Positions 9,993 to 21,521 of a stretch of 64,000 bases of DNA are shown in pieces. A program made the position numbers and the translations under genes. The notes beneath the pieces were generated by a model, which saw nothing but the letters and a program-made list of their open reading frames with translations, ran no database searches and was not told where the DNA came from. The DNA comes from Larus michahellis. Taxonomy: Eukaryota; Chordata; Aves; Charadriiformes; Laridae. Every line of letters begins with the position of its first letter. Position 1 is the first letter of the stretch. The stretch covers positions 55,748,442 to 55,812,441 of the forward strand of contig NC_133897.1 in assembly GCF_964199755.1 (NCBI RefSeq), in the 5' to 3' direction.

Positions 9993-10474
9993 GGACCGCC
10001 AGTAGGCACAGTAGTAGGTGCCTTCATCGCTGGGGTTGACGTCATAGATGGAGAAAGTGCAGACATTTGTACCTTGCTTCCAAGAAGAGTACTTGTTCCT
10101 ATAGGAATCATCATCATAAGTGACTGGTCCTGATCCGATTAACAGAATCCGTTGGGGAGCTCTGGGGGGCGTATGTCGGTACCAATGTATATACGCAGAC
10201 TGGAAGCCAGATATGCCCTCGGCTACACAGTCAATCCGTGCAGTTTTCGTTTGCTCTCTGGTAACAGATGCTTGACTCTGCTTCAGAAGCACTTGTGCTC
10301 GTCCAGCTAGAAAGAAGGAGAGAAAAGAGAACAAACTCTCTCAGCCTGCTGTCCATTCCCACTGCCAAATACGGGGTGCCTCCTGCCACTGCCCCACACC
10401 GTGCCGTGCCGTGGTGACAAGGGGAACCTACGAGACCAGGCTGCAGCCAGGCCCAGGAGCAGGAGCAGCAGCAT
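9993..10474 (-). CDS. TRGV: TRGV segment V7 (subgroup B, intact)
   Basis: Leader exon 10432-10474, V exon 9993-10306. It differs from V3 in CTFSIYD and in the CAYWRS end. A GTGCC-type short repeat in the leader intron is one unit set shorter than in V3. Its 5' side is shared with hybrid V20: both have the same small differences in the intron and in the flank near 10640/37180. V7 and V20 therefore mark the left limit of the large duplication. Confidence 0.9.
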
Positions 10475-11375
10475 CCCGAGGGCTCTCGCTGGCGTCTGCC
10501 TCCGGGAGGAAGGTGACAGCTCTCCCGGCAGGGACGCAGGGCTGCGGCTGAGCAAAGGAAATGACTCACTGGGGCATCACGCGGAGAGGCTTTCCCAGCG
10601 GCAAAAGCAGCAGGACTGAACCCTGCTAAAGGTTTACAGCCTGGTTATAGCTTTTACACAAGCGGCACAAACTCACCTTCTCTCTCTCTCTCTCTCTCGT
10701 GCACACACACACAATTACTCTAACTGGTTTACAAAGTACTCGTGTAGTATGTGGCAAATTTTCCCATTGCTTTTAGACTAGTTGAAGGCTGCTACACAAT
10801 GCCAGGGGTCAGAGACTTTTCCGCAGGTCCACTCTCAGTCAAGTTAAAGAAAACAATCAGGACATGGAGCTTAATGAATGTGAGGGCTCTCAAATGACTG
10901 CCCGTCACACAGGTTGAATGGCAAAGGCCAGGAGAATACACAGCAGCCATTTGGGAGCCCACAAGTAGCACTGCTTGTGACGGCGTCTTCTCACGGCTCA
11001 GGTGAGATGCTGCACCCAGGCTGGCATCTCCAAATGCTGAGTATTATGCAAAGAAACACAAATGCTCTACAGCCCCCCGAGGTTTAGTTTAAAATAAAGA
11101 GGGATAGGGCAAGCAAAATACAGAAAGTAGTCCGGACCATTCAAAGCCATTCTTTGGAGGCAAGGTCCCTGCTGGCTCCTCTGGAAAGAGTGGAATAACA
11201 GCTCTGCTGCTGCTGGCTGTAGTTGCGCGTCTGCAAAGCGTGCACTAGCTCAGCAGCGTCTTTGGCGTCTGGCTGCCCGTACAGTGTGCCTGATTCACAG
11301 CTGGTGGGAAAAGTTGGGTGGGGATGTTCCTGCGTGTTGTCAAACTCTTCAGGAGCTGGGTCAGAACGCAGAGCA
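10475..11375. repeat. Module Q copy 2
   Basis: AP-1-like site at 10562-10568, (CT)n(CA)n at about 10679-10713, then C 3' flank. Confidence 0.7.
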
Positions 11376-11414
11376 CGTCTTTGTGCACGTCCCCTATGGC
11401 TTCCTACTGCTGTG
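11376..11414 (-). other. 23-bp-spacer recombination signal of V8 (C type)
   Basis: Heptamer CACAGCA, 23-bp spacer, nonamer ACAAAGACG. Confidence 0.85.
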
Positions 11415-11867
11415 CATCCCACCTGGCACAGTAGTAGGTAGCCGAGTCCTGCAGAGTTACTTTGCTCACTCTCAGGGTGCAGACCGATTTGGCGGGGTCC
11501 TTCTCGATGCTAAACTTCCCCTCGTCAGAGGGGTTTTCGAGGAAGAGCCTGGAGGACATGTAGGCAACGCGCCTGGGAGCTGCGTTGAGCCTCTTTCGGT
11601 ACCAGCGAATGAAAACGTTGTTAAAGTCCGGATCGGAGACGTGGCAGTTGATGAGCACCGTTTTGCTTTGTGGCTTGGTGATGGACACGGGGCTTTGCTG
11701 CAAGACCTGTGCAGAACCGCCTGTGTGAAAGAAAGAGAAAAATGAGAGGCATGAAGCTCAGATAAGACAACGTCCCCTTTGCCACTGGCGGACGTGCAGG
11801 CAGCGGGCTGAGCAGGGCACGGACAAGAAAACCCAGCTGCCAGGAGGAAAGTGCTCAGTAGCCACAT
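11415..11867 (-). CDS. TRGV: TRGV segment V8 (subgroup C, intact, variant)
   Basis: Leader exon 11825-11867, V exon 11415-11720. It carries two replacements next to the framework-2 Trp: FIRWYRKRLN instead of FIHWYRKRPN. The only other copy with both is V21, its duplicate. Cys, Trp and YYCARW are kept. Confidence 0.9.
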
Positions 11868-12040
11868 TGTCACAGCGCTCCTTACGGCTTCCTTATGGGG
11901 ACAGGGTCAGGGCCAGACTCAAGGTGGGGCAGAAGCAGATCTGAGCACCACGAAACCGCCCAATGAGGCTGTGCCAGCCGCGGATGTGTTAAATAATCAT
12001 GCACAAGCCATTTCCTTTGATCAACACCTAGAGAGAAGGT
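11868..12040. repeat. Module T, truncated (copy 2)
   Basis: C 5' flank as far as the GAGAGAAGG sequence near 12040, then homology with other T modules stops. The expected A gene is missing from this unit. Confidence 0.7.
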
Positions 12041-13035
12041 AAAAACCTTCTGCTGTCTGACACGCTCTGCTGTCGTTGAGAGTCAGGAGAAGGAAACCAG
12101 CCCTGGTGCAGAGTGAGCAATGCCGCATAGGAGGAGGAGGGGACTCCCTTGGGTGGCAGCTGGTAACAGTGTGTCAAGCAAGGGAAAGGTGTCTCCTGAG
12201 GTCCTAAGGGGAGCAGTAGGGACGGAGGAGCAAGGGGGAATGGGAGAGGAGGGGAGGCTAAGGGAGAGGAAGCGAAGGGAAGAGAGGAGAGGAGAAAGAG
12301 AGGGGGAAGAGGAAGGGGAAGGATTGTGAGACCAGTGTTTTTCCTGAAGCTTCATCTAAATAAATTGAACTTCAGCGGACTGGTTTCACAGGCTAATAAG
12401 GCTTACGGAAGAGCAAGGCGAAACATGCGCCCTTCTTAAAGAGCAATGTGTGAGGAACAGACAGAGGGAAACCTCAAGAAAATCAAGGTTCTTCATCCTG
12501 ATGATAGATGTGCAGGTATGCACATACCACCAGGGTATGTATTTTCAGTTCAGTTGACCCGGGCAGCAGAGCCTCAAATACAGAAGAATGTCACTATATT
12601 CCAGTAACTAAAAGTTTTTGTCTGTCACTGACTCATGAGGAGAACAGGGAACACAACCTCACAAGATGCACATCCTGTAGTTTATTTATCATTTGTAGAA
12701 ATTTTTGAGAAAGCCCAGAGGGTTTTTTTTTTTCCCTAATTGCCTAGTTGAAGCCTTACTTTTCAATGATTATGTAACTTTTGATTTCAATTTCTCAATG
12801 AGAAAGATGCTTTGAATAATAGTCAATCAGTCATTTTAAGTCTGGTTTCCCACTGGCAGAACACAAGGAGGGCTGTTACTATCAAGCGCATCAGAGATAA
12901 AGGCTCTAGAGACTGAAGATGCTGTAAATGTTTGTCTGAAATGCTTCCATGTGCTACATTTAGAGAAGAACTGTACCATAGCAGTTGTTAATAGTTTTGT
13001 AACAGTTCCTGGTATTTTTTCTCTCTTGGCTTTAG

Positions 13036-13859
13036 GAAGAGCGTCCCTTGCCACCTGCTAATGCCAACATTTCTGCTTTAGGCACCGCCGCTTTGCCTCC
13101 AACCGCCCCAGAGACCACCCGAGACTCCCCGGCACGCGCACAAGAACTAAAGAGCCTTTCCCAGGAAAGAAGGTAAAAGGAGTCAGCTTTGCTTCAATCA
13201 AGACCTGATGAATGCAGTTGATCCTGCCTTTACCTATCTAATCCCACCGTGGCACGCAAAGGTTTCCAGGCTCCCTCCAGGAAACTGAAAACCCAAGAAA
13301 AAGGAAGAGAGAAGAGGCCTGGGACGAGGAGAGGGAATGCCGCCAAGAAGAGAAAAGAAGGAAGAGCACAAAAGACGGCGATGTTAGAACAGCAGGGAGA
13401 AGCCCAGGTGTGTCCCAGGCTCTGCTGCCCATCTTTCCCAGCTCAGAAAACTGCTCTAAAGGCAGTCCAAGGGGCTGGCAAGGGAGGGCGAGGGACGGTG
13501 CTGCCAGGCTTTGGAAAGAATTCCATGGCACATCCCCAGGGGTTCCCCGTGGAGCCCTGCTGTGTGGCACAGGGGCACTGCACATCCTTGGCAACGTACA
13601 GTCTCCAAGGGCATTTCCCAGGGGGATACGGCACCAGAGCCATCCCCTCCTCAGTGCCCGCAAGAGCTCTCTCTTCTGGGCTACAAACAACTCCTTCTCA
13701 ACTCTGTTTCCCAAAGAAAGGGCAACCAAGTCCTGCCTCTTCCTGCCTTTGTGCGTTCATCAGTGCTTTCTGACTCTGTCGTTGTAGGTGCCGCTTTCCT
13801 GTCAGGAGCTGAAGCCCTGCCATTCCTGGGCTCCCGCCCCTCACGTCTGTCCACAATAA
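13036..13859 (+). CDS. Candidate 3' end of a plus-strand multi-exon gene, copy 1
   Basis: Three candidate exons fit one open frame: 13036-13172 (acceptor CTTTAG, donor GTAAAA), 13281-13407 (acceptor CTCCAG, donor GTGTGT) and 13788-13859 (acceptor TTGTAG). The phases agree across both junctions, and the TAA overlaps an AATAAA signal. The product end would be about 111 residues: a Pro/Ala/Thr-rich start, a very basic middle (KKRKEGR, perhaps a nuclear signal), and a short tail with three Cys. I do not recognise the protein. An unspliced open frame at 13249-13773 shares the basic middle. The exons could be chance; no 5' exons were found. Confidence 0.3.
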
Positions 13860-13860
13860 A
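13855..13860 (+). terminator. Polyadenylation signal AATAAA
   Basis: AATAAA overlapping the stop of the candidate gene end. A second AATAAA follows at 13974-13979 and is itself followed by a GT/T-rich stretch up to about 14035, as at real cleavage sites. Confidence 0.4.
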
Positions 13861-14037
13861 AGGCTGCCTTCTCCCACCTGACTGTGTCTGTCGTTGGCTA
13901 TTCTGCAGTGAGAGCTCTTGTTTTGTGATGGTGCTTGTAAGCATCTGCTCTGCAACCGTTTCGAGCTAAAGACAATAAAATGCTGTTCCCACTTGTAACC
14001 CTTGTGCTGCTTGTCCTTCCAAGTGTTTTTGGAGATG

Positions 14038-14404
14038 TGTCGTGGTTTAGCCTCAGACGGCAACAAAGAACCACGTGCCGCTCGCTCGCGCCTTCCTAAT
14101 ACAGGAAGAATCGTAAGAAAAGGCAAGACTCTTGGGTTGAGACAAAGGCAGTTTAACAGGACAGCAAAGGGAACAGGCAAACAGCAACAACAACAACAAC
14201 AACAACAACAACACGGATAGGGGAATACACAAACACGATTACGGAACCGCCACTCCCCGCCGCTCGCCGGCCGGACCCGGGACGCCCCAGCCCGCTTTTA
14301 AGCAGCAACTTCCTGCCCCCTCCCCCGGCAGCTCAGGGTGGGCGTGGCTCACATGGCATGGAATACCAGGAAAAATTAACCCTACCCCCACCGGAACCAG
14401 GACA
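14038..14404 (-). repeat. 3' LTR of ERV copy 1
   Basis: 367 bp, TG...CA ends. It contains a CAA/TTG triplet run that is longer than in the 5' LTR. Confidence 0.9.
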
Positions 14405-14870
14405 TTATCCACCCGTTATTCCATACCATCTATGCCATGCCCAGCAGGTTCCAATGAATTGCCACCACTTTCCCCTGTTATATATATATATATATACATA
14501 TATATACACACACATATAATGCCCTTAGTTTATGGGCCATCCCTCCAAAGTGTCCGTTGAGTTCTTTTAATCCACGGCTTTGGGCTCCATCTGTTAGAAC
14601 AGTCTCTCAGGGCAGGTGAGATGCTGGGTGGTGCTGGTCTGTTGCATGCTGTATTTTTCGGAGCTTGTGACTGGTGCACCTGGTGTGGCTCATGCATGCA
14701 GTCCGTGGGCTGAAGATGTAGATCTTGAGGAAACTGCTGGGTGCCAGCTGCTGAGATCAGTTCTTATCCCATCATCCCTGTGCTTTACTTGTAGTACAAC
14801 TGATAGCAATTATAGCAATGAGGACATACAGTGACAGTGTTACTTAGCAATTAACAGCACACAATCTGAT
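14405..14870 (-). mobile_element. ERV copy 1, region between pol and 3' LTR
   Basis: About 470 bp without an env gene. A (TA)n/(CA)n microsatellite lies at about 14479-14518; it is longer in copy 2. Confidence 0.7.
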
Positions 14871-17800
14871 TCATTGGCTATTCTCGCCCAAAATCAGATC
14901 CCCATGAGGTACACATCGGACTTCCCCATCCTTCCGCATCACCCACCAAGTGCACCCAGGTCCTTGGGCAAAAGCAATCCCACGGATGGGTTTGCCTTTG
15001 CCTGAGGCAGGACTAACCCAGACTGTCTTCCCTAGCATATTCTTCATGTGCACTACGGGGACTTTATCCCCTTCTACAGTACGTGGAAGTTTTGATTGGG
15101 CAGGGCCAGCCCGATTGTTAGATCCCCTGGTGTTAACTAGCCAGGTAGCTTTTGCTAAATGAGTATCCCAGTGTTTGAAAGTCCCACCACCCATTGCTCT
15201 CAGTGTAGTTTTTAACAGTCCATTGTATCGTTCTGTCTTCCCAGAGGCTGGTGCGTGATAGGGGATGTGATACACCCACTCGATACCATGCTCTTTGGCC
15301 CAGGTGTCTATGAGGCTGTTTCGGAAATGAGTCCCGTTATCCAACTCAATTCTCTCTGGGGTACCATGTCGCCACAGGACTTGCTTTTCAAGGCCCAGGA
15401 TAGTGTTCTGGGCAGTGGCATGGGGCACAGGGTATGTTTCCAGCCATCCAGTGGTTGCTTCCACCATTGTGAGCACATAGCGCTTGCCTTGACGGGTTTG
15501 TGGCAGTGTGATATAATCAATCTGCCAGGCCTCCCCATATTTGTATTTCAGCCATCGCCCTCCATACCAAAGAGGCTTCAAACGCTTGGCTTGTTTGATT
15601 GCAGCGCATGTCTCACATTCATGGATGACCTGTGCAACAGTGTCCATGGTCAAGTCCACCCCTCGGTCACGAGCCCATCTATATGTTGCATCTCTCCCTT
15701 GATGGCCTGAGGAGTCATGGGCCCACCGAGCTATGAATAGTTCACCCTTATGTTGCCAGTCCAGATCCACCTGAGCCACTTCAATCCTAGCGGCCCGATC
15801 CACCTGCTGGTTGTTCTGATGTTCCTCCGTGGCCCGATTCTTCGGTACGTGGGCATCTACATGGCGTACTTTCACAACCAGATTCTCTATCCGGGCAGCA
15901 ATATCTTGCCATAGGTCAGCAGCCCAGATGGGTTTGCCTCTGCGCTGCCAGTTGCCCTGCTTCCACTGCTGTCACCACCCCCACAGAGCATTTGCCACCA
16001 TCCATGAGTCAGTGTAGAGATAAAGTACTGGCCATTTTTCTCGCTCAGCAATGTCCAAAGCCAGCTGAATGGCCTTGACCTCTGCAAACTGGCTCGATTC
16101 ACCCTGTCCCTCACTGGCTTCTGCAACCCGTCGTGTAGGACTCCACACAGCAGCCTTCCACTTTCGATGCTTTCCCACAATACGGCAGGACCCATCAGTG
16201 AACAGGGCATATTTCTTCTCATTTTCTGGCAGTTTATTATATGGTGGGGCCTCTTCTGCACGCGTCACCTCCTCCTCTGGTGACATTCCGAAATCCTTGC
16301 CTTCTGGCCAGTCCATGATCACTTCCAGAATTCCTGGGCGACTGGGGTTTCCCATTCGAGTTCGCTGCGTGATCAGTGCAATCCACTTACTCCATGTAGC
16401 ATCGGTTGCATGATGTGTGGTGGGGACCCTTTCTTTGAACATCCAACCCAGCACCGGCAGTCGAGGTGCTAAGAGGAGCTGTGCTTCTGTACCAACTACT
16501 TCCGAAGCAGCTCGAACCCCTTCATATGCTGCCAATATCTCTTTTTCTGTTGGAGTGTAGCGGGCTTCAGATCCTCTGTATCCACGACTCCAAAACCCTA
16601 GGGGTCGACCTCGAGTCTCCCCTGGTGCTTTCTGCCAGAGGCTCCAGGTAGGGCCGTTCTCCCCGGCTGCGGTGTAGAGCACATTTTTAACATCTTGTCC
16701 TGCCCGGACTGGCCCCAGGGCCACTGCATGGACTATTTCCTGTTTGATTTGTTCAAAAGCTTGTCGTTGCTCAGGACCCCATTTAAAATCATTCTTCTTC
16801 CGGGTTACTTGATACAGAGGGCTTGCAATTTGACTGTAATCTGGGATATGCATTCTCCAAAAACCCACAATACCTAAGAAAGCCTGTGTTTCCTTTTTAC
16901 TAGTTGGTGGAGACATAGCTGCTATTTTGTTGATCACATCCATTGGGATCTGACGGCGTCCATCTTGCCATTTTATTCCTAAAAACTGGATCTCCTGCGC
17001 AGGTCCCTTGACCTTACTTCGCTTTATAGCAAAACCAGCGTTCAGAAGGATTTGGACTATTTTACTCCCTTTCTCAAAAACTTCTTCTGCTGTGTTTCCC
17101 CATACAATGATGTCATCAATGTACTGCAGATGTTCTGGAGCTTCACCCTGTTCCAGTGCAGTCTGGATCAGTCCATGGCAAATGGTGGGGCTGTGTTTCC
17201 ACCCCTGGGGCAGTCGATTCCAGGTGTATTGGACGCCCCTCCAAGTGAAAGCAAACTGTGGCCTGCACTCTGCTGCCAAAGGGATTGAGAAGAATGCATT
17301 CGCTATATCAATCGTGGCATAGCACTTGGCTGCCTTGGACTCCAGTTCGTACTGGAGTTCTAGCATGTCCGGCACGGCAGCACTCAGCGGTGGCGTGACT
17401 TCATTCAGACCACGATAGTCTACAGTTAGCCTCCACTCTCCATTAGATTTTCGCACCGGCCATATGGGACTGTTAAAGGGTGAGCGAGTCTTGCTGATCA
17501 CTCCTTGAACCTCTAGTTGACGAATCAGCTCATGGATGGGAATCAGAGAGTCTCGGTTAGTGCGATACTGCCGCCGATGCACCGTTGTGGTAGCAATCGG
17601 CACCTGTTGTTCTTTGACCCTCAACAACCCCACAACAGAAGAATCCTCCGAGAGACCAGGCAAGGCAGACAACTGTTTAACTTCCTCTGTCTCCAAAGCA
17701 GCTATGCCAAAGGCCCAGCGGTACCCTTTTGGGTCCTTAAAATACCCTCTCCTGAGGTAATCTATACCAAGGATGCATGGAGCCTCTGGACCAGTCACAA

Positions 17801-18035
17801 TGGGATGCTTTTGCCACTCATTCCCAGTTAGGCTCACTTCTGCCTCCAGTACAGTCAACTCTTGGGATCCCCCTGTCACCCCAGAAATACAAATGGGTTC
17901 TGTCCCTCTATAGCTTGATGGTATTAAAGTACACTGCGCACCCGTGTCCACTAGAGCCTTATACTCCTGTGGGTCTGATGTGCCAGGCCATCGAATCCAC
18001 ACCGTCCAATAAACCCGGTTGTCCCTTTCCTCCAC
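14871..18035 (-). pseudogene. ERV copy 1 pol region (fossil)
   Basis: Encodes, in order, an aspartic protease (DTG motif), reverse transcriptase (YIDD motif), RNase H (FTDGS motif) and integrase (zinc-binding N-terminus and DDE core). Mostly open, with about one break. Confidence 0.85.
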
Positions 18036-18056
18036 CTGGCCGGAGGCAGGGCCCCC

Positions 18057-20039
18057 CTAATACTCGTCATAGTATCCATTACTCACTTCTTGCATAAATG
18101 ACTTGGAAGTTCCTTCAAGAGGATCAGAAGCAAGATCAGGCCTTCTGCTTTGTCTGGGGAACGGCCCACTGGAAACTGGGGCGGCACTTTTCCTGGAGGG
18201 ATCCCCTTTTGTGGTTGTCCTTCCTTGCAACTCCTGTACCCGTGTCCGCAGGATCGAAGTAGGCTGTCCATCCCACTTCCTCATGTCCTCTCCGTGGTCC
18301 CGCAGGTAGAACCACAGGGTGCCTCGTGGTGTGTACCCTCTGTACTCTCTCTCTTGAGTGGGGAAATGCCTGCCTCTAACAGCTGAGATGCTGGCCCGTG
18401 CAGGTGGGGAGTAGAACATATTCTCTTCAAGTTGCTGGACCTTCCGTGACAGTTTCTCCACAGCTGAGACAAGGGGGGAAGAGAGACTTTCTTCATATCG
18501 CCGGAGCCGGCCAGCTACCTCATCCACCGTTGGTCCCTCTTCACCTTTCCATTCCATTACTGCCAGGGAGTTGGCATATGACGATGGTGCGCTCCGTACA
18601 AACTTCCGCCACATGGGCCTTGTGCATCGCACCTCATCAGGGTCTGTGGGTAAGTCGGCATTGTCCAAGTCATAATAAATCATCTCTCGCACGGCTAATT
18701 CTCTCAGGTACTGGATACCTCTTTCCATGGTAGTCCACTTGCTTGGCTGACATACAACATCCTCACTGAAGGGGTACCTCTCCCTCACGCCTAACAGGAG
18801 TCGTTTCCAGAGGCTGAGGGCTTGGGTCTTTTTCCCAATCGCCTTGTCAATGCCGCCTTCCCTAGACAGGGATCCCAGCTGCCTGGCCTCCCTACCCTCT
18901 AATTCCAGGCTACTGGCCCCATTATCCCAGCACCGGAGCAGCCAGGTGACAATGTGCTCGCCTGAAAGTCGGCTGAAATCTTTTCGCATATCCCGCAGCT
19001 CACTCAAGGATAGGGATCGAGTAATTATCTCTGGTTCTGCCTCTTCCTCCTGCTCTCGTGATGACCCTGGTTCATCATCATCTCTTACTAAGCGAACTGA
19101 TTTCTTTGTGTACTTCTTCTTCTGTATGGGGGCAACTGATACCGGCACGGGTTGGTTCCCTGGTTCAGTGGCAGTGGCTGCTATGGGGGTTGGAGTAACT
19201 GCAGTGTCTACCACAGGGGTTGCAGTAGCCGCAGTGTCTGTCGCAAGGATTGCAGTAGCTACAGTGGCTGCCGCAGGGGTTGCAGTAGCCGCAGTGTCCG
19301 TCACAGGGGTTGCAGTAGCCGCAGGGGCTGCCGCAGGGGCTGCAGCAGCCGCAGGGGCTGCTGGTCTGGTTTCCATCTCTTCCCCTTGAGGGTGCTGCAT
19401 AATTCTGAGCAGTGCCTGGTAGATACTGGCCAGGGCCCAGCACAGCGCGGTGAGTTGTGCCTCTCTAGAATAGCCACAGCATTTTCCCTTCAAATATTCT
19501 ACCACTTTATCAGGGTCCTGTAATTGTTCAGGGGTGAAGTCCCAGACCATTGGAGGTGAGTAGTTCTCTAGGTACCTGCCCATGCTCTCCCACATGCCAT
19601 GCCACCCCTGACTATCCAGCCTCGGAGCAGATCTCCGGGTGGTAGTCTTAAATAGTCGCTTAACCCTAAACAAGACCTGGAACGTATTCAGGAGACATAG
19701 CACTAGGAACACGCTAGTTTGAGTATCCCAAGGATATTCAAAATTCTCAAAAGCTGTCATACCTGACCCGAAGGAGAAAAGGGAGGCAAAAGGGCTGGGG
19801 AAATTATTAACAAATTCTGAGAGACAGTGTCCAATGTACGGACAGGACAGCAAAACCACATAAACACCCCAAAATAGCCGTCTGAACAGTGATGTTATCA
19901 TATCATAAACAGATATCGCACAGGACAGCAGAATGATAATCCTCATCCCTCTTCCAGACATGGTAAACAGCATCGCAGGGAGTACATAAGCCATATAGGA
20001 ATTTATGTAACACAGCCATGAGAACAAACCAAGCAACAT
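18057..20039 (-). mobile_element. ERV copy 1 gag-like region (fossil)
   Basis: A long open region of about 660 residues in the gag position. The last third looks like a capsid domain by position and helix-rich composition. The middle has an Ala/Thr/Pro-rich repeat, and the first 90 residues or so hold two to three hydrophobic stretches. No CCHC zinc knuckle was seen. Confidence 0.65.
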
Positions 20040-20146
20040 GATGACCAGTGACTATTTACCTAATAAAATAAATGCATACAAAAAAAACCCCAAAACCGTT
20101 TTTTTCCACGTTCTAGTTGGATTCTGTCGTTATCTCAACCCTTCGA

Positions 20147-20164
20147 GCCCCACGTTGGGCGCCA
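20147..20164 (-). other. Primer binding site, ERV copy 1
   Basis: 18 bp matching the 3' end of a tRNA-Lys(1,2) type primer site (TGGCGCCCAACGTGGGGC on the element strand), eight bases from the 5' LTR. Confidence 0.8.
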
Positions 20165-20172
20165 AAAAGGAC

Positions 20173-20521
20173 TGTCGTGGTTTAGCCTCAGACGGCAACA
20201 AAGAACCACGTGCCGCTCGCTCGCGCCTTCCTAATATAGGAAGAATCGTAAGAAAAGGCAAGACTCTTGGGTTGGGACAAAGGCAGTTTAACAGGACAGC
20301 AAAGGGAACAGGCAAACAACAACAACAACACGGATAGGGGAATATACAAACGCAATTACGGAACCGCCGCTCCCCGCCGCTCGCCGGCCGGACCCGGGAC
20401 GCCCCAGCCCGCTTTTAGGCAGCAACTTCCTACCCCCTCCCCCGGCAGCTCAGGGTGGGCGTGGCTCACATGGCATGGAATACCAGGAAAAATTAACCCT
20501 ATCCCCACCGGAACCAGGACA
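20173..20521 (-). repeat. 5' LTR of ERV copy 1
   Basis: 349 bp with TG...CA ends. The sequence to its right is V-array module U, not the insert that flanks the other LTR. Confidence 0.9.
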
Positions 20522-21019
20522 GGGAGGAAATGCACAGCCGCAGGATTTTGGGTTTGAAGCTCGGATGAGATGCAAACACTTCTTGGAAGGAAGGCTGGAA
20601 AACAAAAGGGAGCCCTGTGAGGGCTGCTGGCAGCAGCCATGGCAGAGGGGCATCTCGATGAGCGGGGCTGGTGCTGCGGGGTGCTCCCCTGTGACTGGGT
20701 CCTGGTTCGAGCGACACAGGATTAATTGCGCTTTCAGTAATTTTACTGAACTTGAGTACAACCAGGCCTTCATCTTAAGAGTCACGGTCAGTGTATTCAC
20801 GCCAAAGTGACGGGGACTCTCCAGTTTCAGGACCTTACAGATAGGGGTGAGTATTGAATTGATACACTGACCGTAAACATCATCTCTTTAGCCATTGCCA
20901 TGCTAAATTGCTATTTCTCTTATCCTGGTGCAGAAAATCGTCAGAGAGGGGTGGAATAAGGAAGTATCGGCATTTTGGCAGATCAGCATTTTGAGCTTGC
21001 GGTTCAGAGTGCAAAAGTG
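20522..21019. repeat. Module U, right half only (copy 3)
   Basis: Begins abruptly at the LTR edge, equal to the position near 8488 in copy 2. The left half, with the A leader flank, is absent. Confidence 0.75.
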
Positions 21020-21058
21020 CTTTTTTGTACGGCTTATCTTTGCCCATCTAACGCTGTG
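21020..21058 (-). other. 23-bp-spacer recombination signal of V9 (D type)
   Basis: Heptamer CACAGCG (21052-21058), 23-bp spacer, nonamer ACAAAAAAG. Confidence 0.85.
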
Positions 21059-21521
21059 ATGCCTTCATAGAACCAATAGGCACAGTAGTAGGTGCCAGAA
21101 TCCCTCGGGGTTAAATATTGTATCGTGAGACCGTAGAGGGGCTCAGTAGGATGTTTCCGAACTTGAAATCTCCTTGTATCACTGCTGTCATCAAACACAG
21201 GTGACTGTCCCGACACGTACAGGATCCTCTTTGGCGGCTCTCCGGGAAGCTGCTTGTACCAGTGCACGATGTTTTTGGCGCTCATTCGGCACGCCATGCT
21301 GGCAGAGCTGCCAGTCACCTGCCTCTGCAGCTCTGGGGTTTGCACCGGCGCTGCCTGTGCGTCTCCACCTGGAAGGAGAAGCGGAGAAATTCTCTGAGGG
21401 GAAGAAACCACGGGATTTTGGAGCCAGGACTGCGCTCTCTGGAAATGGGAAGGAGAGGGGAGAGGAAAAAGGGCTTACGGGACCACAGCGAAGTTGCAAG
21501 AAGGACTGGGAGCAGCAACAT
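21059..21521 (-). CDS. TRGV: TRGV segment V9 (subgroup D, intact)
   Basis: Leader exon 21479-21521, V exon 21059-21368. CDR1 is SAKNIV as in V6, but framework 2 has WYKQ and framework 3 has QVRKHPTEP. It has the long module P upstream. All landmarks are present. Confidence 0.92.

Larger units (their letters stand above)
12041..14037. other. Non-V insert of about 2 kb
   Basis: Sequence found only here and at 38582-40578. At 12062-12087 it carries 26 bp identical to the sequence just upstream of A leader exons, the only trace of the lost A gene. A purine-rich tract of (G,A) repeats lies at about 12216-12325. The right half has a candidate plus-strand gene end with two AATAAA signals (13855-13860 and 13974-13979). 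The retrovirus LTR begins immediately after 14037. Confidence 0.65.
10003..20521. repeat. Segmental duplication, copy 1 (partner 36544-47065)
   Basis: Block with the B 5' part, C gene, non-V insert and retrovirus. It recurs 26,541 bp to the right. The left limit is the shared YYC stretch in the B V exon; left of it copy 2 carries a D-type end. The part from about 10003 to 14037 shows no difference that I could see. The retrovirus part shows scattered differences. Right of 20521 the copies agree less well. Confidence 0.8.
14038..20521 (-). mobile_element. ERVL-like endogenous retrovirus, copy 1 (fossil)
   Basis: A 6.5-kb provirus on the minus strand with LTRs at both ends, a tRNA-Lys-type primer binding site, a gag-like region (18057-20039) and a pol region (14871-18035) with protease, reverse transcriptase, RNase H and integrase in order. 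There is no env, as is usual for the ERVL group. The LTR opening resembles that of songbird ERVL elements as I remember them. The element is nearly complete; pol shows about one break. The flanks at its two ends do not form a target-site duplication. The two LTRs differ by roughly 3%, suggesting an age of several million years. Confidence 0.85.

Noticed and set aside
14460-14870. Possible env between pol and 3' LTR
   Set aside because: About 470 bp, AT-rich microsatellite and short frames only; no envelope-like sequence. ERVL elements usually lack env.
18844-19523. Plus-strand frames rich in Val/Ala or Cys/Gly over the ERV
   Set aside because: Antisense readings of the Ala/Thr/Pro-rich repeat in the gag-like region.
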